Assembly (NCBI GenBank): GCA_964636985.1 | Contig: CAZWSX010000012.1 | Span: 62,001-126,000, forward strand | Source: CAZWSX01 sp964636985 | GTDB taxonomy: Bacteria; Planctomycetota; Planctomycetia; Pirellulales; Pirellulaceae | Direction: 5' to 3' | Length of the DNA stretch: 64,000 nucleotides | Shown here: in pieces, positions 17,482-25,982 of the stretch | Layout of the letters: every line of letters begins with the position of its first letter | Position numbering within the stretch: position 1 is the first letter of the stretch | Notes under the pieces: generated by a model | Databases searched by the model: none | What the model saw: only the letters and a program-made list of their open reading frames with translations | What the model was told of the DNA's origin: nothing | Program-made: the position numbers and the translations under genes

Positions 17482-18641
17482 ATTCTCGTCGCGTCGCTTT
17501 GATAACTCGCCGGTATTGGCCGCTGGTCGGCGGAGCGGAAGTGGCGATGGCCAATTTGGCCGACGAGTTCAAGCGATTCGGTCTCGCACCCGTCATCGTC
17601 ACGGCGCAGTGGGAAGCGCATTGGCCGCGAGAAGTGGTCCATCGGGAAATCCCCGTCGTCCGGCTGCCGCAGCCGCAAATTCGGGGGCTCGGGACGCTTC
17701 GCTACATGTGGGAGCTGTCCCGCTGGCTGCGAAAGAACCGCGGCGATTTGAGCGGTGTCTTGGTCTCGATGCTCAAGCACGATGCTTATGCCACGCTGGC
17801 CACGCTGAGTGGAACCAAAATCCCAGTTGTCCTGCGAGCCGAAGGGGCAGGGGAGTCGGGCGATTGCCGATTTCACGAGACCGCCCGTTTCGGCATGCGA
17901 ATGCGACGTCGCTGCCAACAGGCGACCGCTGTCGTTGCGCCCAGTGAAGCGATCGAGCGAGAATTGCTGACTGCCGGCTTTGATCGCAATCGCGTCCATT
18001 ACGTGGCCAACGGAGTCGCGCCCTATCCGATACGTCATGAGGCCCGCAAACGCGCCGCGCGCGAGGCCTTGGCCATGGCCAACAGCGACTTGTTCACGCA
18101 GCCCCACGATCCGGTCGCGGTATTCACAGGGCGGCTTCACGAAGGAAAAGGGCTGATCGATCTGATCCGCGCCTGGCGCAAGGTGGTGAATGTCCACAGC
18201 CGTGCGCGGTTGTGGATTGTCGGCGAAGGACCGATGCGGGAAGCGTTGTTTAACGAAATCCGCGACCAGGAATTGCTCGGTACGGTGCTTTTGCCTGGCT
18301 CGTTCGACACGGTCGAAGATGTTTTGGCGGCGGCCGATTTGTTCTTGTTGCCGAGCTACGAAGAGGGGATGTCGCTATCGCTCTTGGAAGCGATGGCGGC
18401 AGGCGTGCCCGTGATTGCCAGCGATATTCCCGGGAACCGCCGGCTCATCGTGAACGAACAAACGGGGCTATTGTTGCCGGTCCGAGAACCCGACCTTTGG
18501 GCGACGACGATCTTGCGAGTCCTCTCCGTACGTGCGTCGGCCACGACTCGAGCCGAGCAAGCGCGGCGCATGGTCGAGCAAGATTTTTCGCTGGAAAAGA
18601 TGGCACGGCGTCATGCGGAGCTGTTGGGATTGCTCAAATGA
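17478..18641 (+). CDS. Family 4 glycosyltransferase
   Basis: 387 residues with a GT-B fold. The N-terminal domain begins ALITRRYWPLVGGAEVAMANLADEF, the usual glycine-rich acceptor-side motif. The C-terminal domain carries VAVFTGRLHEGKGLIDLIRAW, LLPSYEEGMSLSLLEAMAAG and VPVIASDIPGNRRLI, with both conserved glutamates. It sits between hpt and an ion-channel gene with 4-base overlaps on both sides (17478-17481 and 18638-18641). The glycan product is unknown; a role in cell-surface polysaccharide is an inference from family only. Confidence 0.88.
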   Translation: MNSRRVALITRRYWPLVGGAEVAMANLADEFKRFGLAPVIVTAQWEAHWPREVVHREIPVVRLPQPQIRGLGTLRYMWELSRWLRKNRGDLSGVLVSMLKHDAYATLATLSGTKIPVVLRAEGAGESGDCRFHETARFGMRMRRRCQQATAVVAPSEAIERELLTAGFDRNRVHYVANGVAPYPIRHEARKRAAREALAMANSDLFTQPHDPVAVFTGRLHEGKGLIDLIRAWRKVVNVHSRARLWIVGEGPMREALFNEIRDQELLGTVLLPGSFDTVEDVLAAADLFLLPSYEEGMSLSLLEAMAAGVPVIASDIPGNRRLIVNEQTGLLLPVREPDLWATTILRVLSVRASATTRAEQARRMVEQDFSLEKMARRHAELLGLLK

Positions 18642-19816
18642 AATGGCTCGGAGCACTTGCGGCGGTATTTTTGATTATCGTCGTGTTGGTTGATGCCTTC
18701 GAGGCGGTGGCTCTGCCTCGCCGCGTGAGGCACAGCTACCGGCTGGCACCGATGTTCTACCGGTCCGCTTGGATGCTGTGGCGAGCGATTGGCCGGTTAT
18801 TGTTCGCCGGCCGTTGGCGTCATGGTTTCTTAAGCGTTTTTGGTCCGCTGTCGCTCTTCGGCTTGCTCATCATGTGGGCGATCGGGCTGATCACGGGATT
18901 CGCTTTGCTGCATTGGTCCTTCGATACGGCACTCTCAGTTCCTGGCGATGTCGGACACGCTTTTGGCACTTACTTCTATTTTAGCGGCACCACTTTTTTC
19001 ACGCTGGGTTACGGTGACGTCGTCCCCATGCGGAGTTGGGGGCGGGCTTTGAGCGTGGCCGAGTCGGGCCTTGGATTTGGCTTTCTCGCCATCGTCATCA
19101 GCTATGTGCCGGTGCTCTATCAAAAATTCTCCGAGCGAGAACTCACCATTTCGCTGCTTGACGCCCGGGCAGGTTCGCCTCCGTCGGCAGGCGAACTTCT
19201 GCAACGGGTCGCTGATGCTCCCGACGCGTCGGCGATTGGCCCAATGCTCGTCGAGTGGGAACGTTGGTCCGCTCAATTGCTGGAGGGGCATCTCTCTTTT
19301 CCCGTTGTCAGCTACTATCGCTCGCAGCACGACAATCAATCGTGGGTGTCGGCCCTGGCTGTGATTCTCGATACCTCGGCGTTCCTGATTGCGACGCAGG
19401 ACCAGATGCACGGTTGTCAGGCAAGAAACACGTTTGCCATCGCCCGGCACGCCGCGGTTGACTTGGGGCTCGTCTTCCACCTTCCGCCGCTGGTACCGCA
19501 AGAAGACCGACTATCTCCTGCCGCCTTCGGTCGGCTGACGGAGTCGCTCCAGGATTCACCTTGGGCGGCGCACAGGCAGGCCCAAGTGGAACCCGCGCTG
19601 AAGAAACTCCGGCAACTGTACGAACCGTTTGTGAACACGTTGGCAGACTATTTCGAGCTCACGCTGCCGCCATTTGTCAGGGAAGCAAATACCGCCGACA
19701 ACTGGCAAACCAGCCCCTGGATGCCGCGAGCCCCGGCGATCAACCAGTTGGGCGAACTGATTGCAAATTTGGATGAGAGCCGACCCTCGGACGACGAGAT
19801 TCAAAACAAGCATTAG
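18638..19816 (+). CDS. Potassium-channel-like membrane protein
   Basis: 392 residues from the ATG at 18638, which overlaps the preceding stop (ATGA). An N-terminal membrane helix is followed by FLSVFGPLSLFGLLIMWAIGLITGF, a pore loop FSGTTFFTLGYGDVVP with the selectivity-filter-like TLGYGD, and the inner helix ALSVAESGLGFGFLAIVISYVPVLY. This is the two-TM/P-loop Ion_trans_2 pattern. The remaining 240 residues form a soluble, mostly helical domain that I do not recognise; it has no clear RCK motif. Potassium selectivity is inferred from the filter alone. Confidence 0.8.
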   Translation: MKWLGALAAVFLIIVVLVDAFEAVALPRRVRHSYRLAPMFYRSAWMLWRAIGRLLFAGRWRHGFLSVFGPLSLFGLLIMWAIGLITGFALLHWSFDTALSVPGDVGHAFGTYFYFSGTTFFTLGYGDVVPMRSWGRALSVAESGLGFGFLAIVISYVPVLYQKFSERELTISLLDARAGSPPSAGELLQRVADAPDASAIGPMLVEWERWSAQLLEGHLSFPVVSYYRSQHDNQSWVSALAVILDTSAFLIATQDQMHGCQARNTFAIARHAAVDLGLVFHLPPLVPQEDRLSPAAFGRLTESLQDSPWAAHRQAQVEPALKKLRQLYEPFVNTLADYFELTLPPFVREANTADNWQTSPWMPRAPAINQLGELIANLDESRPSDDEIQNKH

Positions 19817-19979
19817 TGCCTTAAGTTCGGTTCTCGCAAATCGATGGTCCGGCACTCGTGTTCGCGACGAATCGCATCGGGCTGTTCCTGCCACTAAAAT
19901 AGACGACGATTTCAGGCTGTTTGACCAGCCCACGGTTCTGGGGCCAACGACTACCCTCTCATCAAGAAGTGACATCCTT

Positions 19980-21041
19980 ATGAATTTAAAATCGCAGATC
20001 CTCGCGGTTTCCCTCCGCGGTTCTCTGGCTCTTTTTCTTTGCGGCATTTCGTTCGCGTCGGCCGTTGCTGATGATTCGAGTACGCCGGCGGCCGACGGAA
20101 ACGGCAACATCGTGATCGGACCTGATTACAGGCTCGATCCAGATCTGACCGACCGCGGAAATCCCAAAGGCCAGAGCTTCGAATTCTCGATGAAGTTGGC
20201 GGACAGCAAGATCTTTCGTGGCGATGACACGACACTCGATCCGAAGAAGGACGTCCGCAAGGAGCGGAAGATCTTTGTGTATGTGCCGGCTGCTTATAAG
20301 GACGGCACCAAAGCCCCGGTCCTCGTAACGTTGGACGGTCCTAGCAATTTGAATCTGGTGCGGAATGCGCTCGACAATCTGACTGTTTCGAAGGATCCGA
20401 AGCGTAAGTTGCCGCCGTTCGTTGTGGTCGCCGTCGAGAATGGCGGCAACGATGGAAAAGGGAGCGAGCGCGGTCTGGAGTACGACACCATGTCCGACCG
20501 CTTTGCCCGCTTCATCAACGACGAAGTGCTGCTGGCAGTAGCCAACCACGAAGGCCTTAAGAAGGCTTATCCCAACTTCGGCTTTACAAACGATCCCTGG
20601 GGCAAAGGGGTGATGGGTTGCAGTTCAGGCGGAGCAGCGGCCCTGACGATGGGCTGGTTTCGTCCCGATTTGTTCCGTCGTTTGATTACCTATTCGGGCA
20701 CGTTCGTCGACCAGCAAGATGACGACGCTGCCGAAGAAAAGGAGTATCCGCTGGGGGCCTGGGAATATCACTCCAGCAAGAAGTTGATCGAAACCAGCGA
20801 GAAAAAGCCCCTTCGCATCTTCACCCATGTTTCCGAAAACGACAACCGCGCCAAGGATCCAGAGGAGACCTACCACAATTGGGTCATGGCCAACGAACGA
20901 ACCGCCGCAGCCCTGAAAGCCAAAGGCTACGACTACCGTTACGTCTTCAGCAAGGCGACCAAGCATTGCGACCGCAACGTCTTCGAACACACGCTTGCCG
21001 ATACCTTGGTTTGGATGTGGAGTGGGTATGAGGCGAAGTGA
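19980..21041 (+). CDS. Exported esterase, alpha/beta-hydrolase fold (enterochelin-esterase-like)
   Basis: 353 residues from ATG 19980 with a signal peptide (LAVSLRGSLALFLCGISFASAVADD). The esterase domain (PF00756-like) includes RKIFVYVPAAYKDGTKAPVLVTLDG, the nucleophile elbow GVMGCSSGGAAAL, and a late KATKHCDRNVFEHTLADTL segment that likely holds the catalytic His. Substrates in this family range from ferric-siderophore esters to acylated polysaccharides; polysaccharide deacetylation would suit a planctomycete, but that is inference. It appears to be transcribed alone, with a palindromic repeat downstream. Confidence 0.82.
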   Translation: MNLKSQILAVSLRGSLALFLCGISFASAVADDSSTPAADGNGNIVIGPDYRLDPDLTDRGNPKGQSFEFSMKLADSKIFRGDDTTLDPKKDVRKERKIFVYVPAAYKDGTKAPVLVTLDGPSNLNLVRNALDNLTVSKDPKRKLPPFVVVAVENGGNDGKGSERGLEYDTMSDRFARFINDEVLLAVANHEGLKKAYPNFGFTNDPWGKGVMGCSSGGAAALTMGWFRPDLFRRLITYSGTFVDQQDDDAAEEKEYPLGAWEYHSSKKLIETSEKKPLRIFTHVSENDNRAKDPEETYHNWVMANERTAAALKAKGYDYRYVFSKATKHCDRNVFEHTLADTLVWMWSGYEAK

Positions 21042-21100
21042 TTGGAACGGCGACAAAGGCTCGTTGTGCGAGCCATGCCGCTTCGGAGCCAAGCTCTCGT

Positions 21101-21124
21101 AGCCGCACTCGCCAAGAGTGCGGT
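21101..21124. repeat. Palindromic repeat upstream of the nucleotidyltransferase gene
   Basis: Perfect 8-bp inverted repeat ccgcactc / gagtgcgg around gccaa (21103-21123), followed by ggtggcctccaggtggccgc with further short repeats to about 21145. It lies in the 157-base gap between the esterase and the nucleotidyltransferase gene and looks like a dispersed planctomycete palindrome rather than a promoter. Confidence 0.5.
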
Positions 21125-21198
21125 GGCCTCCAGGTGGCCGCCGCTCCTTCCGCATTCTGGCGAACCCAGCTACAGGGACATACGCTTGGGGCATTTTC

Positions 21199-21753
21199 AT
21201 GGCGATGTCAGAGGATTCGGCGGACTCGATCGCGGTTCACGTCGCGGCGATTCGGGAACTGTTCGACGCAGCCGAGTCACGTGGGATGCCTCTGTGGCTC
21301 GAGAGTGGATGGGCCATTGATGCCCGGCTCGGGAGGATCACGAGACCGCACGGCGATATTGACGTTGCCTTTCCCAAGCATCGCGAGGATGAGTACCGAG
21401 AGCTGATTGAGTCTCTCGGCTACGGAAGCCATGAGTTCCTGGACTACGGATTCCTGTCTTGGCGTGGCCAAGTTTTGCTCGATTCCGAACCCTCTCACTT
21501 GTTCGACGGAGCATACTCATTCAAGGGGTTCCCCGCTGGTTCATGCTCCGACGACAAGGAAGGGATGATCCTGGGGTTCCCAATTCGGTGCGTGAGTTGG
21601 GAGGCACTTTACTTCGAGATGCTCGGCTACGTCCAAAATATCCCCGAGGACCAATGGCGGCCGAGGGATTTCGAAAGCCGACGAATCATCGAAGCCAATC
21701 TCGAAGAGCGTAGCAAGCAGGCCATGAAGGACCTCTACGCGAGGTCGAATTAA
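21199..21753 (+). CDS. AadB-like aminoglycoside nucleotidyltransferase-family protein
   Basis: 184 residues from ATG 21199 (or 21205). The segment PLWLESGWAIDARLGRITRPHGDIDVAF matches the catalytic core of the nucleotidyltransferase superfamily: a glycine-Trp pair followed by an Asp-x-Asp pair (Asp53, Asp55) preceded by R-P-H-G. This spacing is that of the aminoglycoside 2''-adenylyltransferase (AadB/PF10706) group. Homologues in environmental bacteria often have other or unknown substrates, so a resistance role is not established. It stands alone between two palindromic or unrelated regions. Confidence 0.72.
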   Translation: MAMSEDSADSIAVHVAAIRELFDAAESRGMPLWLESGWAIDARLGRITRPHGDIDVAFPKHREDEYRELIESLGYGSHEFLDYGFLSWRGQVLLDSEPSHLFDGAYSFKGFPAGSCSDDKEGMILGFPIRCVSWEALYFEMLGYVQNIPEDQWRPRDFESRRIIEANLEERSKQAMKDLYARSN

Positions 21754-21796
21754 CAACGGCGGCCTCGCGAATGGCTACCCCAGCAGCTTTAGGTAA

Positions 21797-22375
21797 TTAG
21801 CGGCCCACAGGGCGGCTTCGAATAATGCTGCGCGGCGACCTTGTTTCCATGGGAGATGGTTCCTCGTCCCAGTTTGGCGGCGGGGGAAGATTCATTGGAT
21901 CTTCGTCGCCGGTACCGGGAGCCTGGTCGCTGGGCGAACGTTCTTCGTCGCTGTCGGGATTGCCGCCGCGCAACTCTTCTCGCTGTGGCTTGGCAGGCGA
22001 AGGAGTGCGCGGCGGGGCGACATGGAGGCGCGGCTGCGGCGCGAAATGCTGCGGACCGGCTTGTGGTGGCCCACCGTTTTGTGGCCCGCTCTGTTGCGGC
22101 GCAGGTGGCTGCGACATCGCGATGTCGCCTTCGCCGCTTCCCGCGAACGGTCCGGCCGCCTGGTTGTTCCACAACTTCGTAACGGGGTAGGGCCACGGCT
22201 TGGAGGGGTGGAGCGATTGCGGGCAATTGTTGCGGGCGTGACGGCCCTCGCTCCAACCGACGCCCATATAGCGGGCCACCGAGTTAACGGGCCCAGCTTG
22301 GGCGATCGCGCCACCGCACATGACGCATCCAAACGACGCGACGAAAATCCAGCGTAGCGGGATGATTCGTCCCAT
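21797..22375 (-). CDS. Exported Pro/Gln-rich protein
   Basis: 192 residues with a signal peptide (WIFVASFGCVMCGGAIAQA). A short conserved-looking segment follows, GWSEGRHARNNCPQSLHPSKPWPYPVTKLWNN, and after it a low-complexity tail rich in Pro, Gln and charged residues (SQPPAPQQSGPQNGGPPQ onward). No enzyme motif is present. It is probably a periplasmic or envelope-associated protein. The strand choice rests on the signal peptide and the clean start; opposite-strand frames across the same bases are shadows. Confidence 0.6.
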   Translation of the reverse strand: MGRIIPLRWIFVASFGCVMCGGAIAQAGPVNSVARYMGVGWSEGRHARNNCPQSLHPSKPWPYPVTKLWNNQAAGPFAGSGEGDIAMSQPPAPQQSGPQNGGPPQAGPQHFAPQPRLHVAPPRTPSPAKPQREELRGGNPDSDEERSPSDQAPGTGDEDPMNLPPPPNWDEEPSPMETRSPRSIIRSRPVGR

Positions 22376-22591
22376 GGCAGCCTCCGTGCCTAGTCCGTGC
22401 TTCGCGCGTCAGTCGCACGCCGACTCAACGCTTCGATCATTCTGGCAATGCAAGCAGTATCGAAACAATTGGCGCTGAGCATTGATGCTGCGGGTGCGAT
22501 TTTGCAGACGGCTTCGCGCCGCCTGGGGGATCGTATCGAGTTTGCCGCGCTTGCCGGTTAGGGAATCGGCAGCGAGAGATACGTAGCGCGG

Positions 22592-25363
22592 CTACTCAAT
22601 TCCTGATACCCGCTCGATGTCGAGCGCCGTGCCGCAAAGCTCGTTGACGATCCGGTCGTGGACCCATTGCAGGCGGTCCGCCATACGGCCGATGGCCGGG
22701 ATCGACTCCATCGTGATTCGCGGCAAGATCGCTTGCGGAAGCAGGTATTCCGCGACTGAAAGGCCGCGGACGGTCGTTTCGAACGGAAACTCGATATCGC
22801 CCAGGGCCTCGCGGCACCTGAGGGCTTCGTCGGCGATCGGCTGCCGACGATTGAGTGTCTGGCTTGCCGCCAAGGGACGCCCCGAACGCGCGGCCACTGT
22901 GTGGAGCAGGTTGAGCAGCGCGAGTTGCCGCTGCGCCGCCTGAAGGGGTGGCAGATGCTGCGAAACGCGGAGGAGCAGGCCGAGCAACGAGTCGACCCGC
23001 GCCAGCCGCGCGCGATCCTCACCTAACTCCGCCAAAACCTGGGGGTCTCTCAACGCTGTCAGTGCGGTCGCCAGCCTTGTCGCGGCGTTTCTTTCGAACT
23101 GACGCAGTTGCTGATCGGCACCTGCTTCGTGGAGTCGTCCGCCGTCGACCAGTTCGCACGCCGCCTGGTAGTTGGCGACCCTCCCGACGAGCGGCGTTCC
23201 GATCAGAGGAAGGTTGTGCTCCATCAAGAGAACGGCGGCTTCTCCTTCCCACGCTTGCAGGCGGGCCTGAGTCCAAACGGTGTAGGCGTGAATATGCGCA
23301 CTTTTCTGCGCGGCAACCATCGCTCGCGCAGGTGTCAGAGCTTCGACAATTTCCGGCCAAGGGCGTTTGGCACCAACCGAGCCGGCGATGGGCTGCCAGG
23401 CACGCATTTCCATTGGCGCGTGAAAGAAAAATTGGTCGCGGCCCATCGTGGACGGCGTCAACACGGTCAACTTCGGTTCCGCTTCCGAGGCGGCCTCGTC
23501 CGAATCGTCGGCGGTGTTGTTTGTTCCGGCCAGTTCGCTCCCGTAGATTTCGACCGCCGATCGGCGCGTGACCTTTCGTCCCAGAGTTTCGAAGTCGTCG
23601 AAAAGTTGTACCGACGCCAGTTCGCACTCAAACAGGCGAATCGCCCTTACTTTTCTGGCTGCCGCAATGCGATCCCGATCGGAGGGGAGTTTGGAGAATC
23701 GTTCGGTCTCGTGACTATCGGCGGTGGCTGCCAATTGCGCCTCAACGTGGCTCGGCATGCGCTTCAAATTGTCGGCGAGAACCTTGGGAAGATTGGGAAT
23801 GCTTTTGCCATCGGCCCGGTCTTGTCTCGCTCGTTCGAGTGTCGCTCGCCAGGCCGATCGAATGACGCGCAGTCGGCGCAAGGCTTGTTCGAATACATTG
23901 CCACCCGTGAGTCGAATCGCATAGTAATCGGCATCGAGGGCCCACTGACGTTCGAGAGGGCTGACCACGATGGCCTCCCCTCGTTCCCCCAGCCAAAGGC
24001 ATTTGCGGATCATGGGCGCGCCGCCCGCAAGGGCCCAGTACCAGGCGCCGGCAACGCCCTCCTCTTCGGTCGCCATCTTTTCGATGCGCTCGTCCCAAAG
24101 ATCGGGTTCGTTCGAACGGCTCTCGAACCACCGCCAGACGCCGCGGGCCAGTCGTCGCCATGCGGGAGACTCGCTCCGGACCCGCAGGGCCATGGTTTGT
24201 GCGACGACGGCCGTCAACTGCGGCAAGGTGGTAGCCGCGATCAGGGGCGCTCCGATCACCAGCTGATAGCCGCGAGGGGTTTCCGCCTTTTTGGCCACGA
24301 AATCGAAGCGGGGATCGATGGAACTGTCGAGCGCAATCGAATTCGGCTTAGGGCAACCGATCGATTCCGCGATCTTTTCCGCCCAGGAGTAAACTCGCGA
24401 GCTAGCCTCGCGCGGGAGTGATGTAGGAAGCGTCGGCCGGTGGCGCGGCGCGAACATAAGCTTGCAAGAAAGCCAGGCCAAACCTCCAAAGGCAACGATC
24501 CCCGCCAGGTAGATGGGGACTGTGAACATGTGCATCAAGTTGAGACCGGAATCGAGATCGGGCAGAAGAAACGAATTAGTAACTGTGTGCCAAACCAGCA
24601 GCGCGAGCAGCCAGAACGTTACCAATAAGTACGCGGCGAGTGGCAGTAGCGACAGAAGCGTTCGTGTATATACGCCCAATCGTTGCGACAGCGCGAAGGG
24701 CCGTCGGGGTACGGAGCCGCGAAAGGAAGTGGCCAAGGCGGCGTTAACTGCCTCGGGACTAACTTCGAGCGAGTTGGACGCTGCCGGTTGCGGCGCGGGA
24801 GTGGCGCGCGCCGTAGGCCATGCGATCGGGATGAGGGCGGGAACATTTTGCGCCGCCACCATCTGACCTGGAACAACCTGGCCCGGAACGGCACCGTACC
24901 AAGCCCCTTGCCCGTGCGAAAACGCGGACCAGGCGTTCGCAGGATGCCCCGCCGTCGGACCCGCCATGACTGGCACGCCGACAATGGGAGCTGTCGCCGC
25001 GCCATGGACAGGAACAAGAACTGGCGCCTCGCTCGAATGAGAGGGCTGCGATTCCGACGGCTTTTGTTTTTCTTCCTTTGGCTTCTTCGTCTTGAAGCGT
25101 TCCGACCGGATGCGGTCGGTTTCCGACGCGGAGAATCCGTACTGTCGAGCGTCGGAACTATCGGAGATGCCCGCCGAGCCACCGTCGTCATCTGCGAGAG
25201 TCAGCTCACCATCGAACTTGTCTCGGTAGACGTATTCACCGATGGTGAGAATAGCGGAGCAACTGGGGCAGCGTCCCTTCATGCCACGATGACGCTCTGG
25301 AAAGAGCATCATCTCGCCGCACTGCGCGCACGACGTCTTGATTTGCGATTCGTCTTTGGCCAT
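22592..25363 (-). CDS. Zinc-ribbon membrane protein with a degenerate M48-like peptidase domain
   Basis: 923 residues. An N-terminal zinc ribbon has Cys12, Cys15, Cys32 and Cys35 (SCAQCG, RCPSC). A Pro/Ala-rich linker follows, then two membrane segments (LLPLAAYLLVTFWLLALLVWH; TVPIYLAGIVAFGGLAWLSC). The region after about residue 315 resembles planctomycete M48 proteins: an LVIGAPLIAATTLPQLTAVVAQ segment, WRRLARGVWRWFES, and RQWALDADYYAIRLTGGNVFEQALRRL. Where the active protease has HExxH, this one reads Q389-T-M-A-L393, so the zinc site is lost. The C-terminal 250 residues are helical. It is likely a non-catalytic paralogue, role unknown. The 216 bases beyond its stop hold no convincing gene. 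Confidence 0.75.
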   Translation of the reverse strand: MAKDESQIKTSCAQCGEMMLFPERHRGMKGRCPSCSAILTIGEYVYRDKFDGELTLADDDGGSAGISDSSDARQYGFSASETDRIRSERFKTKKPKEEKQKPSESQPSHSSEAPVLVPVHGAATAPIVGVPVMAGPTAGHPANAWSAFSHGQGAWYGAVPGQVVPGQMVAAQNVPALIPIAWPTARATPAPQPAASNSLEVSPEAVNAALATSFRGSVPRRPFALSQRLGVYTRTLLSLLPLAAYLLVTFWLLALLVWHTVTNSFLLPDLDSGLNLMHMFTVPIYLAGIVAFGGLAWLSCKLMFAPRHRPTLPTSLPREASSRVYSWAEKIAESIGCPKPNSIALDSSIDPRFDFVAKKAETPRGYQLVIGAPLIAATTLPQLTAVVAQTMALRVRSESPAWRRLARGVWRWFESRSNEPDLWDERIEKMATEEEGVAGAWYWALAGGAPMIRKCLWLGERGEAIVVSPLERQWALDADYYAIRLTGGNVFEQALRRLRVIRSAWRATLERARQDRADGKSIPNLPKVLADNLKRMPSHVEAQLAATADSHETERFSKLPSDRDRIAAARKVRAIRLFECELASVQLFDDFETLGRKVTRRSAVEIYGSELAGTNNTADDSDEAASEAEPKLTVLTPSTMGRDQFFFHAPMEMRAWQPIAGSVGAKRPWPEIVEALTPARAMVAAQKSAHIHAYTVWTQARLQAWEGEAAVLLMEHNLPLIGTPLVGRVANYQAACELVDGGRLHEAGADQQLRQFERNAATRLATALTALRDPQVLAELGEDRARLARVDSLLGLLLRVSQHLPPLQAAQRQLALLNLLHTVAARSGRPLAASQTLNRRQPIADEALRCREALGDIEFPFETTVRGLSVAEYLLPQAILPRITMESIPAIGRMADRLQWVHDRIVNELCGTALDIERVSGIE

Positions 25364-25407
25364 GAGGCTGCCCCTTACCCCTGCGCCGCTCGCTCAAGCC
25401 ATGCCTT

Positions 25408-25881
25408 TTATTTAATGTGAACCCGTCCTGTTAGGTCAACATTCCTGGCGCCCGCCCAAAGGTCTTCGAGCGCATAATACTTGCGGGATTCCTCGTCGAG
25501 TAGGTGTACTACGATATCGCCGTAGTCACATAGTATCCACCGACTGTCCTCGTACCCCTCCACGCCATAACGCTTGTGGCTCAGGTTCCGTTCCAGAACG
25601 TCCTTGACCCCGTCGCACATCGACCGCAACTGCCGCTGGCTGGTTCCCGTCGCAATCACGAAGTAATCAAAGATCGCCGTCAGGTCGCACAGATCGAGGA
25701 CTACGATGTTTTGGCCGCGATTATCCGCGACCGCCTGCGCTGCGGCGATGGCCGTGAGCAGGCCCTTTTCGCGACGTTGCTCGAAAGTGAGTGGTTGCGA
25801 TCCGGTGCTGACTGCCGTTTCGGTGGTCGAATTTTCCAATGATGCCTCCGCTGTTGCGATCGTCGATCCTGTTTCGGTCAC
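25408..25881 (-). CDS. rsfS: Ribosomal silencing factor RsfS
   Basis: 157 residues; binds L14 of the 50S subunit and blocks subunit joining when nutrients are low. After a 35-residue Ser/Thr-rich extension the domain reads LLTAIAAAQAVADNRGQNIVVLDL, DYFVIATGTSQRQLRSMCDGV, then GYEDSRWILCDYGDIVVHLLDEESRKYYALEDLW, all diagnostic. The family is usually near 105-120 residues, so the N-terminal tail is an addition. It lies 45 bases upstream of the zinc-ribbon/M48-like gene on the same strand. The usual nadD neighbour is not seen here. Confidence 0.93.
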   Translation of the reverse strand: MTETGSTIATAEASLENSTTETAVSTGSQPLTFEQRREKGLLTAIAAAQAVADNRGQNIVVLDLCDLTAIFDYFVIATGTSQRQLRSMCDGVKDVLERNLSHKRYGVEGYEDSRWILCDYGDIVVHLLDEESRKYYALEDLWAGARNVDLTGRVHIK

Positions 25882-25982
25882 ACTTTTGCCTCTTTAGAGA
25901 AATACGGGAATCCTGGTTCCTACTCTAATCTAGGGGAGACCGGGATGTCAGTCGACAGGTTCGCTTTCCTAATCGTTGCCCA

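Noticed and set aside
22448..22561. 37-codon plus-strand frame (MQAVSKQLALSID...)
   Set aside because: Reads like a short protein, but no ribosome-binding site, family or neighbour supports it.
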